DNA of 10,830 bases from Lentisphaeria bacterium (GTDB lineage: Bacteria > Verrucomicrobiota > Lentisphaeria > Victivallales > UBA1829): positions 1 through 10,830 of the forward strand of contig JAGAPM010000140.1 in the NCBI GenBank assembly GCA_017623265.1, read 5' to 3'. The position numbers and the translations under genes were made by a program. The notes beneath the pieces were generated by a model, which made no database searches, had not been told where the DNA came from, and saw only the letters and a list, made by a program, of their open reading frames with translations. Below are positions 1 to 5,294 of the stretch, piece by piece (positions within the stretch are counted from its first letter, which is position 1; every line of letters starts with the position of its first letter).

Positions 1-1
1 C

Positions 2-109
2 ACGACAGGCGGCTCCCCCAGCCCCGCAGAACAGACCATCGAAGTCGCTGCAATCCGGGAAGCCGCCCTCAAAGCAGAACAGGCACCGGGTACTCTTTTC
101 CGTGTCTGA
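2..109 (+). CDS. C-terminal end of an unidentified protein (partial)
   Basis: An open frame enters from the left edge and ends at TGA 107-109, giving a 35-residue tail. It begins with Gly, Ser and Pro residues (TTGGSPSPAEQ) and continues as a charged, probably helical stretch (IEVAAIREAALKAEQ), ending in GTLFRV. The other two + frames give less protein-like sequence: frame 1 is Arg/Pro/Ser rich and closes at 115-117. A strong terminator begins about 40 bases after the stop, which supports a real gene ending here. Too little is present to assign a family or function. It converges with the NYN gene on the opposite strand. Confidence 0.5.
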   Translation, partial: TTGGSPSPAEQTIEVAAIREAALKAEQAPGTLFRV

Positions 110-150
110 TCTCATGAAATGTTATACGCCCGCCGGATAAGGCGGCATGG

Positions 151-183
151 CCCCGCGCCCGAAAAGGGCGCGGGGCTTTTTTT
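151..183 (+). terminator. Rho-independent terminator of the left-edge + gene
   Basis: A perfect 10-bp GC-only stem (151-160 with 166-175) with loop GAAAA is followed by C and seven T (177-183), the standard intrinsic terminator form. It ends the gene whose stop is at 109. It is also hairpin A of the four-way element, and its T tract can instead pair with the A tract at 212-218. Confidence 0.9.
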
Positions 184-211
184 GCAGCGCACTCAAGATG
201 CTGTGCGCTGT

Positions 212-253
212 AAAAAAAGCAAGCGCAGCTGACCGCTCTGCGGTCAACTGCGC
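212..253 (-). terminator. Rho-independent terminator of the NYN gene
   Basis: Read on the - strand, a 13-bp stem with one mismatch (253-240 with 236-223, 3-base loop) is followed by four bases and then seven T, which are A212-218 on +. It lies 37 bases beyond the NYN stop at 290-292. It is hairpin C of the four-way element plus the A7 strand of hairpin B. The 4-base gap before the T run is slightly longer than ideal. Confidence 0.75.
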
Positions 254-289
254 ACCATGCCGCCTTATCCGTGCGGGCGTTCCGGCAAG

Positions 290-1231
290 TTACCGGTTTC
301 CGTCTGCCTCGATCCGCACAACATTTTTTGCACAGGGGCCCCGTTCATTCCGACCGGGTTCGTAGGATACGGCATCATTGATATTCAGCTCATTGAAATC
401 GCAGTCCTGAACATCCTGCCAGAAGAAAAAGATGCTGTCGGTTCCGTCATCGGGTGCGATAAAGCCGTAGCCGTTTTTCAGATGTACGACACGCCCGGTC
501 ATCTGATTTTCTGCGGGCAATTCTTCCACGGGTTCGGGATCTGCTGTTTCCGGTTCTTTTTCCAGCTGGTTGAAGGAATATGCATTGGGCTGAACAAAGA
601 GGGAGTCTACATGAAAGCTGCGGTCACGGGGAACGATTTCGCCGTTGATGATCTTATGCATCTGCAGAGGGTAGGAAACCTCATTCATCAAGCGGGTACT
701 GGTGATGGTATTGCGGGTATTTCCGTTGTCGTCCATATATTCAAAATCCCATCCGAGGACCATGACCCGTGTACCGAGGGCGTTCAGTTTCCGGACCAGC
801 GGAACATAATCGCCATCGCTGGCAATCAGGACGACCACATTGAATTTTTTGAAAATGGTCAGTTCCAGCGTTTCCAGTGCGAGGGAGACATCAACACCTT
901 TTTCAGTATTTCTGGTAATGGGCAGATAATGTGTCACCACGCCTTCCCGCATCAGAATATCATCAAATACCCGTTCATTGTACAGGATCTGCCGTGCATT
1001 TGCCTCCATGGCGGGCAATCTTCCACGGAAGTAATGACAATCCACGATCTGACAGAGTCTTTCGGGAATGCCCTCTTTTTCCGAGATCATTTTTTTCACA
1101 AAATCATGCAATCCGGGAATACTTAATCTGGCGCGGCGCGGATGTGCATAGCAGTAATAGTTGCTTACGTGGTAAAAATAGTTTCCATCGTAAAAAATAC
1201 CGATCCTCAACAAACGGTTACCCTGATCCAT
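290..1231 (-). CDS. NYN (LabA/DUF88-like PIN-fold) protein with C-terminal cold-shock domain
   Basis: This 313-residue protein joins a nuclease-fold domain to an RNA-binding domain. Residues about 8-165 look like an NYN domain. A strand ends in FYDGN (Asp15), followed by GVDVSLALE (Asp114) and ASDGDYVPLV (Asp139, Asp141), the acidic positions expected to hold metal in PIN/NYN ribonucleases. An acidic Pro/Glu linker (about 225-243) leads to residues 245-308, which match a cold-shock/S1-like fold (GRVVHLKNGYGFI, then SIFFFW, then GPCAKNV). It probably binds and perhaps cuts RNA in the cytoplasm; the substrate is unknown. An in-frame ATG at 1237 exists, but AAGGAG ends only 1 base before it and 7 bases before the ATG at 1231, so I chose 1231. 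It is transcribed alone, divergent from the terminase-like gene, and ends at the four-way terminator element. Confidence 0.88.
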   Translation of the reverse strand: MDQGNRLLRIGIFYDGNYFYHVSNYYCYAHPRRARLSIPGLHDFVKKMISEKEGIPERLCQIVDCHYFRGRLPAMEANARQILYNERVFDDILMREGVVTHYLPITRNTEKGVDVSLALETLELTIFKKFNVVVLIASDGDYVPLVRKLNALGTRVMVLGWDFEYMDDNGNTRNTITSTRLMNEVSYPLQMHKIINGEIVPRDRSFHVDSLFVQPNAYSFNQLEKEPETADPEPVEELPAENQMTGRVVHLKNGYGFIAPDDGTDSIFFFWQDVQDCDFNELNINDAVSYEPGRNERGPCAKNVVRIEADGNR

Positions 1232-1238
1232 ACGCATA

Positions 1239-1244
1239 CTCCTT
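1239..1244 (-). promoter_or_regulatory. Shine-Dalgarno AAGGAG that decides the NYN gene start
   Basis: AAGGAG on the - strand lies 7 bases before the ATG at 1231-1229 but only 1 base before the ATG at 1237-1235. Normal spacing favours the inner ATG, shortening the protein by two residues. Confidence 0.75.
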
Positions 1245-1304
1245 AACTGAAACTGATAAACTTATATTTTTTCAATAGACCTTACATCCAATGATCTGTT
1301 CCTT

Positions 1305-1333
1305 AATATAACACCAAAACAGAAAAAGTAAAG
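1305..1333 (-). promoter_or_regulatory. Candidate sigma70-type promoter for the NYN gene
   Basis: On the - strand TATATT (1310-1305) is preceded by TGT, an extended -10, with TTTACT (1332-1327) 16 bases upstream as a weak -35. It lies in an AT-rich divergent intergenic region, and a transcript would start about 65 bases before the start codon. A small inverted repeat, AAGTAT-AAAA-ATACTT at 1331-1346, overlaps the -35 and could be an operator or simply AT-rich sequence. I saw no convincing promoter for the + strand gene in 1262-1447. Confidence 0.4.
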
Positions 1334-1447
1334 TATAAAAATACTTATTTTCTTCGTTTTCCGTTCTATTTTTTGACGCTGCACACAATATTTGCAGGAA
1401 CAATTCAACAGTTTCTGTAAATTTTCAGCAAAGAAAGATAAAATATT

Positions 1448-1939
1448 ATGGATAAAAATTTTTCACAACCGTTGCAAAACCGGAGAAAAGAAAAATTCTG
1501 CCGTCTGTATGCGGGCAAATTCTGGGGTGATCCGGTTGCTGCGCTTCAAGCTGCCGGATTTTCGCTGACCGGAAAAAAAGCTGTCGATTTTGCCGAGACA
1601 CTCTTTGACGATCCGGAGATCCGGGGGCGGATCGTTCATCTCCGCTCCTGCCGGTCCGCACGCTCCATCGCCGATGAATCCTGGATCAAAGATCTCCTGG
1701 TGGAAATTGCAACAAATGCCCTGAAGGACAGCGACCGGATCCGGGCTCTTGCCGGTCTTGCAAAGATCCTCAATGAAGGCGGAACGGTGCGGAACAGCAA
1801 GCAGGATCGTTCTGCCGGACTGCCGGAAGGCGGTCAGAATATTTTTCAACCGTTTCTGCCGGGATTTGAAGGTCCCTCCGACGGCGAAAACCGGTATATG
1901 GAACCGCAGGTCACCGTGATCATTCCGGAAACGGACTGA
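1448..1939 (+). CDS. Orphan phage terminase small subunit-like DNA-binding protein
   Basis: This 163-residue protein resembles Terminase_2-type small subunits, which recognise phage DNA for packaging. Residues 11-63 carry the characteristic pattern: basic NRRKEKFCRLY, then PVAALQAAGFS (the helix-turn-helix with the AA..AG signature), then an acidic FDDPEIRGRI segment. Residues 79-110 (WIKDLLVEIATNAL..RIRALAGLAKIL) match the helical region after the DNA-binding domain. The tail is Gly/Pro rich and ends in VTVIIPETD. No large terminase, portal or other phage gene lies nearby; the neighbours are housekeeping genes. It is probably a phage remnant or a domesticated DNA-binding protein. No strong ribosome binding site precedes ATG 1448; only a purine-rich AAAGAAAGA is visible. 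Family assignment is by motif recognition only. Confidence 0.75.
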   Translation: MDKNFSQPLQNRRKEKFCRLYAGKFWGDPVAALQAAGFSLTGKKAVDFAETLFDDPEIRGRIVHLRSCRSARSIADESWIKDLLVEIATNALKDSDRIRALAGLAKILNEGGTVRNSKQDRSAGLPEGGQNIFQPFLPGFEGPSDGENRYMEPQVTVIIPETD

Positions 1940-1966
1940 TTTTTGCCATTCTCTTCTCATCCCTGC

Positions 1967-1995
1967 TTGCACGTGCGCACTTGCGGGTGTATATT
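1967..1995 (+). promoter_or_regulatory. Candidate promoter of purB-yfcE with overlapping palindromes in the spacer
   Basis: TTGCAC (1967-1972), 17 bases, then TATATT (1990-1995) forms a plausible sigma70-type promoter. The -10 is strong and the -35 matches only TTG. Two perfect 8-bp palindromes overlap across the -35 and the spacer: GCACGTGC (1969-1976) and GTGCGCAC (1973-1980). They could bind a dimeric repressor, but no regulator is identified. Confidence 0.5.
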
Positions 1996-2033
1996 AAGGG
2001 ATGAGATGTTTCAAAAACAATCAACACAAACGG

Positions 2034-2039
2034 AAAGGA
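2034..2039 (+). promoter_or_regulatory. Shine-Dalgarno AAAGGA that decides the purB start
   Basis: AAAGGA lies 6 bases before ATG 2046. The frame stays open upstream to an ATG at 2001, but that start has no ribosome binding site, overlaps the likely transcription start and would add 15 basic residues not typical of the family. Confidence 0.8.
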
Positions 2040-2045
2040 ACGATC

Positions 2046-3485
2046 ATGAGCGATCACAATTCGTATCAGAACCCGCTGACCGGGCGCTATGCCAGCAAGG
2101 AAATGAGCTACAACTGGTCTCCCCAGAAGAAACACTCCACCTGGCGCAGACTCTGGGTCGCTCTGGCGGAATCCGAAAAGGAACTGGGCCTTGCCATCAC
2201 GGATGAACAAATCGCTGAAATGAAAGCGCATCTGGACGATATCGACTTTGAAGCCGCCAAGGCGGAAGAAGCCAAGCTGCGTCATGACGTCATGAGCCAT
2301 ATTCACGTATTCGGCGCACAGTGTCCCGCAGCGAAACCCATCATCCATCTCGGTGCGACCAGCTGTTTCGTGACGGACAACACCGAACTGATCCAGATGC
2401 GGGACGGTCTCAAAATCATCCTCTCCAAACTGCTCAAGGTCATCAGCATTCTCGCAAACTTCTGCGATGAATACAAAGATATGCCCACGCTTGGGTTCAC
2501 CCACTACCAGCCGGCACAGCTCACGACCGTCGGCAAACGCTTCGGTCTCTACCTGCAGGATTTCATGTTCGACCTTGCCCGCGTGGAAGCGGAAATCGAA
2601 AACATTCCCTTCCGCGGCGTCAAGGGAACTACCGGAACCCAGGCGAGCTTCATGGAACTTTTCAATGGCGATACGGAAAAAGTCCGTACGCTGGATAAAG
2701 TTGTCAGTGCAAAAATGGGCTTCACCAATCCGGTCTACCTCAGCGGTCAGACCTACAGCCGGAAGGTGGACTACTATGTGCTGACCGTTCTCTCCGGTAT
2801 CGCCCAGAGCGCATACAAAATGGCAAACGATATCCGCCTCCTCGCCAACCTGAAGGAAGTGGAAGAACCGTTCGAAAAATCACAGGTCGGCTCCAGCGCC
2901 ATGGCGTACAAACGCAACCCCATGCGCTCGGAACGGGTCTGCTCCCTCGCCCGTTACCTCATGAACCTGCCCCAGAACTGCGCACAGACCCATGCGGTCC
3001 AGTGGTTTGAACGGACACTTGATGACTCCGCAAACCGCCGCATCACCCTGCCGGAAGCATTCCTCGCCGCAGACGTGATCCTCTCCCTGCTGGCAAATAT
3101 TACCGACGGTATGCAGGTCTATCCGAAAGTCATCCACGCACGGATCATGTCTGAACTGCCCTTCATGGCGACGGAAAATATCATTATGGAAGCCGTCAAA
3201 GCCGGCGGCGACCGTCAGGACATCCACGAAGCGATCCGTGTCCACTCTCAAGCAGCCGCCCGTGTGGTCAAAGCGGAAGGCGGCAGAAATGACCTGATCG
3301 AACGACTCAAGACCGATCCGCTCTTCGCCTCCGTGGCAGGCAAGTTGGATGAGATCCTCAAGCCCGAATCCTTCACCGGCAGAGCGTCCGGACAGGTGAC
3401 AGATTATCTGACGGATGTTGTCCGCCCCGCCCTCGAACGGCTGAAAGATAAAACCGCAGCGGAAACCGAAGCGATCAGCGTATGA
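2046..3485 (+). CDS. purB: Adenylosuccinate lyase, long animal-type form
   Basis: PurB acts twice in purine synthesis: it cleaves SAICAR to AICAR plus fumarate, and adenylosuccinate to AMP plus fumarate. The 479-residue protein aligns by eye over its full length with the animal ADSL type: RYAS.EM near the N-terminus, LRHDVM.H.H.FG (80-90), HLGATSC (101-107), FTHYQPAQLTTVGKR (151-165, with the catalytic general-acid His153), FRGVKGTTGTQASF (189-202), the signature GSSAMAYKRNPMRSER (282-297, with the flexible-loop catalytic Ser at 283/284), QWFERTLDDSANRR and ELPFMATENIIM. The usual Pro of the SSAMP signature is Ala here; I believe this variant occurs in other bacterial members. The enzyme is a cytoplasmic homotetramer. 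The stop overlaps the yfcE start by 4 bases (ATGA), so the two genes are cotranscribed and probably translationally coupled. Confidence 0.97.
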   Translation: MSDHNSYQNPLTGRYASKEMSYNWSPQKKHSTWRRLWVALAESEKELGLAITDEQIAEMKAHLDDIDFEAAKAEEAKLRHDVMSHIHVFGAQCPAAKPIIHLGATSCFVTDNTELIQMRDGLKIILSKLLKVISILANFCDEYKDMPTLGFTHYQPAQLTTVGKRFGLYLQDFMFDLARVEAEIENIPFRGVKGTTGTQASFMELFNGDTEKVRTLDKVVSAKMGFTNPVYLSGQTYSRKVDYYVLTVLSGIAQSAYKMANDIRLLANLKEVEEPFEKSQVGSSAMAYKRNPMRSERVCSLARYLMNLPQNCAQTHAVQWFERTLDDSANRRITLPEAFLAADVILSLLANITDGMQVYPKVIHARIMSELPFMATENIIMEAVKAGGDRQDIHEAIRVHSQAAARVVKAEGGRNDLIERLKTDPLFASVAGKLDEILKPESFTGRASGQVTDYLTDVVRPALERLKDKTAAETEAISV

Positions 3486-4036
3486 AGATCCTGTTCTTTT
3501 CCGATGCTCACGGTTCAACAGAAGCGCTCGGCAACCTGACCTTGCAGATCGCCTCCGCAAAACCGGACCTGATCGTGATGCTCGGCGATGCCCTGTATCA
3601 CGGTCCCCGGAACGCCCTGCCCGGAAAGTATGATGCAAAAAAAACAGCAGAAATGCTGAACATCTACAAGAAAAAGATCATCGCCGTCCGGGGAAACTGC
3701 GACAGCGAGGTGGATCAGATGATGCTGGAATACCCCATCATGTGCGACTACTCGACAGTCTGGGCGGACGGGCAGCGCTTCTTCCTGACTCACGGTCATA
3801 TCTGGAACGGCGGAAATGTACCGCCGGTAACAGCAGGGACGATCCTCGCTCACGGTCATACTCATGTTCCCGCGCTGGAACAGCAAAACGGATTGATCAT
3901 CTTCAACCCCGGTTCCATCGCTATCCCCAAACAGGAAAATCTGCCCACATACGGGATATGGGATGATGGAACGCTGTCCGTCCGGTCACTGGCTGACGGT
4001 ACAGTCTATCGGGATATGATCCTCAAAATGTACTGA
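3482..4036 (+). CDS. yfcE: YfcE-type metal-dependent phosphodiesterase
   Basis: This 184-residue protein has the same length as E. coli YfcE and strong similarity throughout. Metal ligands of the calcineurin-like phosphoesterase fold are all visible: D8 and H10 (FSDAHG), D36 (LGDALYHGPRNALP), N72 (VRGNCDSEVDQM), H104/H106 (THGH), and H124/H126/H128 (HGHTH). NPGS..IPK follows near the C-terminus. The E. coli enzyme is a Mn-dependent phosphodiesterase active on artificial substrates such as bis-pNPP; its natural substrate is unknown, so the role here is also open. ATG 3482 overlaps the purB stop (ATGA) and has no strong ribosome binding site of its own, consistent with translational coupling. 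It is the last gene before the second four-way element. Confidence 0.93.
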   Translation: MKILFFSDAHGSTEALGNLTLQIASAKPDLIVMLGDALYHGPRNALPGKYDAKKTAEMLNIYKKKIIAVRGNCDSEVDQMMLEYPIMCDYSTVWADGQRFFLTHGHIWNGGNVPPVTAGTILAHGHTHVPALEQQNGLIIFNPGSIAIPKQENLPTYGIWDDGTLSVRSLADGTVYRDMILKMY

Positions 4037-4071
4037 ACCGGGCAACAGCCGCCACGCAAAAAGACGGTCCC

Positions 4072-4111
4072 GCCGGAGCGCGCACTTGCGCCGCTCCGGC
4101 TCTCTTTTTTT
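4072..4111 (+). terminator. Rho-independent terminator of purB-yfcE
   Basis: A 9-bp GC-rich stem (4072-4080 with 4092-4100) is followed by TCTC and seven T (4105-4111). It starts 36 bases after the yfcE stop. It is hairpin A of element 2; its T tract can also pair with A 4164-4170. Confidence 0.9.
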
Positions 4112-4163
4112 CCGGGGGCGGGAAAAAATTGACTTCCGGGCACACCCGCCCGACCTGCCCCCG

Positions 4164-4203
4164 AAAAAAAGAGCGGGCTTCACCGGCGCTGCCGGTGAAG
4201 CCC
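4164..4203 (-). terminator. Rho-independent terminator of the RicT-like gene
   Basis: On the - strand a perfect 13-bp stem (4203-4191 with 4187-4175, 3-base loop) is followed by GCTC and seven T, which are A4164-4170 on +. It begins 35 bases past the RicT stop at 4238. The 4-base gap between stem and T run is the same as in the - strand terminator of element 1. Confidence 0.9.
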
Positions 4204-4237
4204 TGGGACCGTCTTTTTGCGTAGCGGCTGATTGAGA

Positions 4238-5206
4238 TCAGTCATTCCCGCCGTTATTATTTTTCGGTGGATGAGGATGTTTCCCGTTATGATTATTGTT
4301 GCGGTCGCGGTTATTATTACCGCCCTCATTCCGGTCTTTTTTCTGGATTTTATATTTCTCCGGATAGATCACGGTGACTTCTTCCTTCGGACAGGTCACG
4401 GTGCGGTTGGTATCATCCAGCTGAACGACGACTTTCTGGGTGAGCAGGTTACGGTCGATGATTCTGCCGCGTCCTTCTTTACATTCGCAGCAATCGCCGC
4501 GCCGGGGCATACCGGCTTCCAGTTCCAGATATCCTTCGTGTTCATATTTCAGACAACACTTCAGGCGTCCGCAGATCCCGGAGATCGTACTGGGTGTCAG
4601 GGAGAGGTCCTGTTCTTTTGCCATTTTCACATTGATCGAAGCAAAGTCTTTGAGGAATGCGGCGCAGCAGAGAGGACGACCGCACATAGCGATCCCGCCG
4701 ATAATCGCAGTTTCATCCCGCACGCCGATCTGACGCAGTTCGATCCGGGTATTGAATTCCTGGGAAAGCTGCTTCACCAGCTCCCGGAAATCCACACGCC
4801 CTTCTGCGCTGAACTGGATGGTGATCAGTTTGCCATCAAAAGCGTAATGACAGTTGATCAGCTTCATCGGCAGGTTCAGCCGTTCCACGAACTGCTGTGT
4901 TGTCCGCAAAGCGGACTTCGCCCGCATACTGTTTTCATTGGTCTTCCCCTGATCCACCACGGTGGCTTTGCGCTGGATGTGCGGTGTTTCCTGACTTTTG
5001 GAAACATAAGTTTCGCCCATGCTGCTTTCGCTGTTCTGCTGATTCTGGGGATCCGGTTTTTCCACCTGCTTCACAACCTGACCGTAGTCCGTATAAAAAT
5101 CTTTTTTGATCACGCAGTAATCGCCCGGATTCAGGTTCAGGCTGTCTTCCGCAGCGGCAACATATTTTGAGCCGTTGTCCAGAAGTATTTCAAAATATAA
5201 TTCCAC
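4238..5206 (-). CDS. ricT: PSP1-domain protein, RicT/YaaT-like
   Basis: This protein of about 322 residues has the cysteine-rich core of the RicT (YaaT) family. In Bacillus subtilis RicT joins RicA and RicF in an Fe-S complex that promotes RNase Y-dependent mRNA maturation. Visible Cys motifs are AMCGRPLCC (C175, C180, C181), GICGRLKCCL (C212, C217, C218) and GDCCECKEG (C239, C240, C242), together with the PSP1 core (FDGKLITIQFSAEGRVDFRE) and RDETAIIGG. The N-terminal part (1-50) is beta-rich, and residues about 50-100 look like a disordered linker. The last 35 residues are Asn, His, Pro and Lys rich, an extension the B. subtilis protein (about 275 residues) lacks. The frame opens at TTG 5221, but GGAG 5219-5216 sits 9 bases before GTG 5206, so I chose GTG. 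RicA and RicF are not in this window, so the partner complex is uncertain. It converges with yfcE. Confidence 0.87.
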   Translation of the reverse strand: MELYFEILLDNGSKYVAAAEDSLNLNPGDYCVIKKDFYTDYGQVVKQVEKPDPQNQQNSESSMGETYVSKSQETPHIQRKATVVDQGKTNENSMRAKSALRTTQQFVERLNLPMKLINCHYAFDGKLITIQFSAEGRVDFRELVKQLSQEFNTRIELRQIGVRDETAIIGGIAMCGRPLCCAAFLKDFASINVKMAKEQDLSLTPSTISGICGRLKCCLKYEHEGYLELEAGMPRRGDCCECKEGRGRIIDRNLLTQKVVVQLDDTNRTVTCPKEEVTVIYPEKYKIQKKDRNEGGNNNRDRNNNHNGKHPHPPKNNNGGND

Positions 5207-5215
5207 GATTCTCTT

Positions 5216-5219
5216 CTCC
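5216..5219 (-). promoter_or_regulatory. Shine-Dalgarno GGAG supporting the GTG start of ricT
   Basis: GGAG on the - strand is 9 bases before GTG 5206-5204 and would lie inside the frame if TTG 5221 were the start. No ATG start is available nearby: the upstream ATG on this strand (5246-5244) runs into a stop two codons later. Confidence 0.6.
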
Positions 5220-5246
5220 AAGATCTGTTATTGTTTCTTACACCAT

Positions 5247-5274
5247 AAAATACAACAGGAAACTGTTTTTTCAA
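5247..5274 (-). promoter_or_regulatory. Candidate promoter of ricT
   Basis: On the - strand TTGAAA (5274-5269), 16 bases, then TATTTT (5252-5247) lies in the gap between the flavoprotein stop (5295) and the ricT start. The spacer holds an inverted repeat AACAG-TTTC-CTGTT (5267-5254), a possible operator or a weak hairpin for the upstream operon. It would let ricT be expressed independently of the hisC operon. Confidence 0.45.
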
Positions 5275-5294
5275 ATCGGTTTCAAAAAAAATTT

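Larger units (their letters stand above)
127..279. repeat. Nested inverted repeat forming a four-way junction between convergent genes (element 1)
   Basis: The outer arms 127-150 and 255-279 pair over 24 bp with only T272 bulged. Inside lie three hairpins in direct succession. Hairpin A is 151-160 with 166-175 (10 bp, loop GAAAA). Hairpin B is 176-192 with 203-219: C176-G219, T7 177-183 against A7 212-218, a G-T pair, then 8 bp, with a 10-base loop. Hairpin C is 223-236 with 240-253 (13 bp, one C-A mismatch, loop TCT). The junction leaves 0, 0, 3 and 1 unpaired bases between successive stems. The element fills most of the space between the stops at 109 (+) and 290 (-). Base pairing is read directly from the sequence. 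The role (bidirectional terminator, cruciform or small mobile cassette) is inferred. No flanking target duplication is visible. Confidence 0.85.
4046..4230. repeat. Nested inverted repeat forming a four-way junction between convergent genes (element 2)
   Basis: The outer arms 4046-4071 and 4205-4230 pair at 25 of 26 positions (one C-A at 4053/4223). Hairpin A is 4072-4080 with 4092-4100 (9 bp, further inner pairing). Hairpin B has CTC 4102-4104 with GAG 4171-4173, T7 4105-4111 with A7 4164-4170, and CGGGGGC 4113-4119 with GCCCCCG 4157-4163, C4112 bulged, enclosing a minor hairpin at 4137-4148. Hairpin C is 4175-4187 with 4191-4203 (13 bp, perfect, loop GCT). Unpaired bases between successive stems are 0, 1, 1 and 1. 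It fills the gap between the yfcE stop (4036) and the RicT stop (4238). The architecture matches element 1 without sequence similarity. An alternative pairing, 4116-4122 with 4145-4151, competes inside hairpin B. Confidence 0.88.

Noticed and set aside
147..365. Small + ORF across element 1
   Set aside because: It runs through the terminator and hairpins with basic, low-information sequence; the DNA is explained by the inverted repeats.
257..1126. 289-codon open frame on + opposite the NYN gene
   Set aside because: Its start lies inside the right arm of the four-way element, and the opposite strand encodes recognisable NYN and cold-shock domains with a good ribosome binding site.
1373..1397. 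TTGACG near 1373 as a promoter for the terminase-like gene
   Set aside because: No acceptable -10 lies 16-18 bases downstream; the nearest AT-rich hexamer is too close.
1463..1972. 169-codon - strand ORF opposite the terminase-like gene
   Set aside because: The + strand frame has the terminase small subunit pattern and the correct divergent layout; the - frame has no recognisable motif.
127..4230. The two four-way elements as copies of one mobile MITE
   Set aside because: The outer arms of the two elements do not match each other, and no target-site duplication flanks either one, so recent transposition of a shared element is not supported.
4232..5170. 312-codon open frame on + opposite ricT
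   Set aside because: The opposite strand has the conserved RicT cysteine motifs; this frame is hydrophobic/His-rich and explained by codon bias of the real gene.
5254..5271. AACAG-GAAA-CTGTT plus T run on + as a terminator
   Set aside because: The stem is only 5 bp, no + strand gene ends upstream, and the sequence fits better as part of the - strand ricT promoter.
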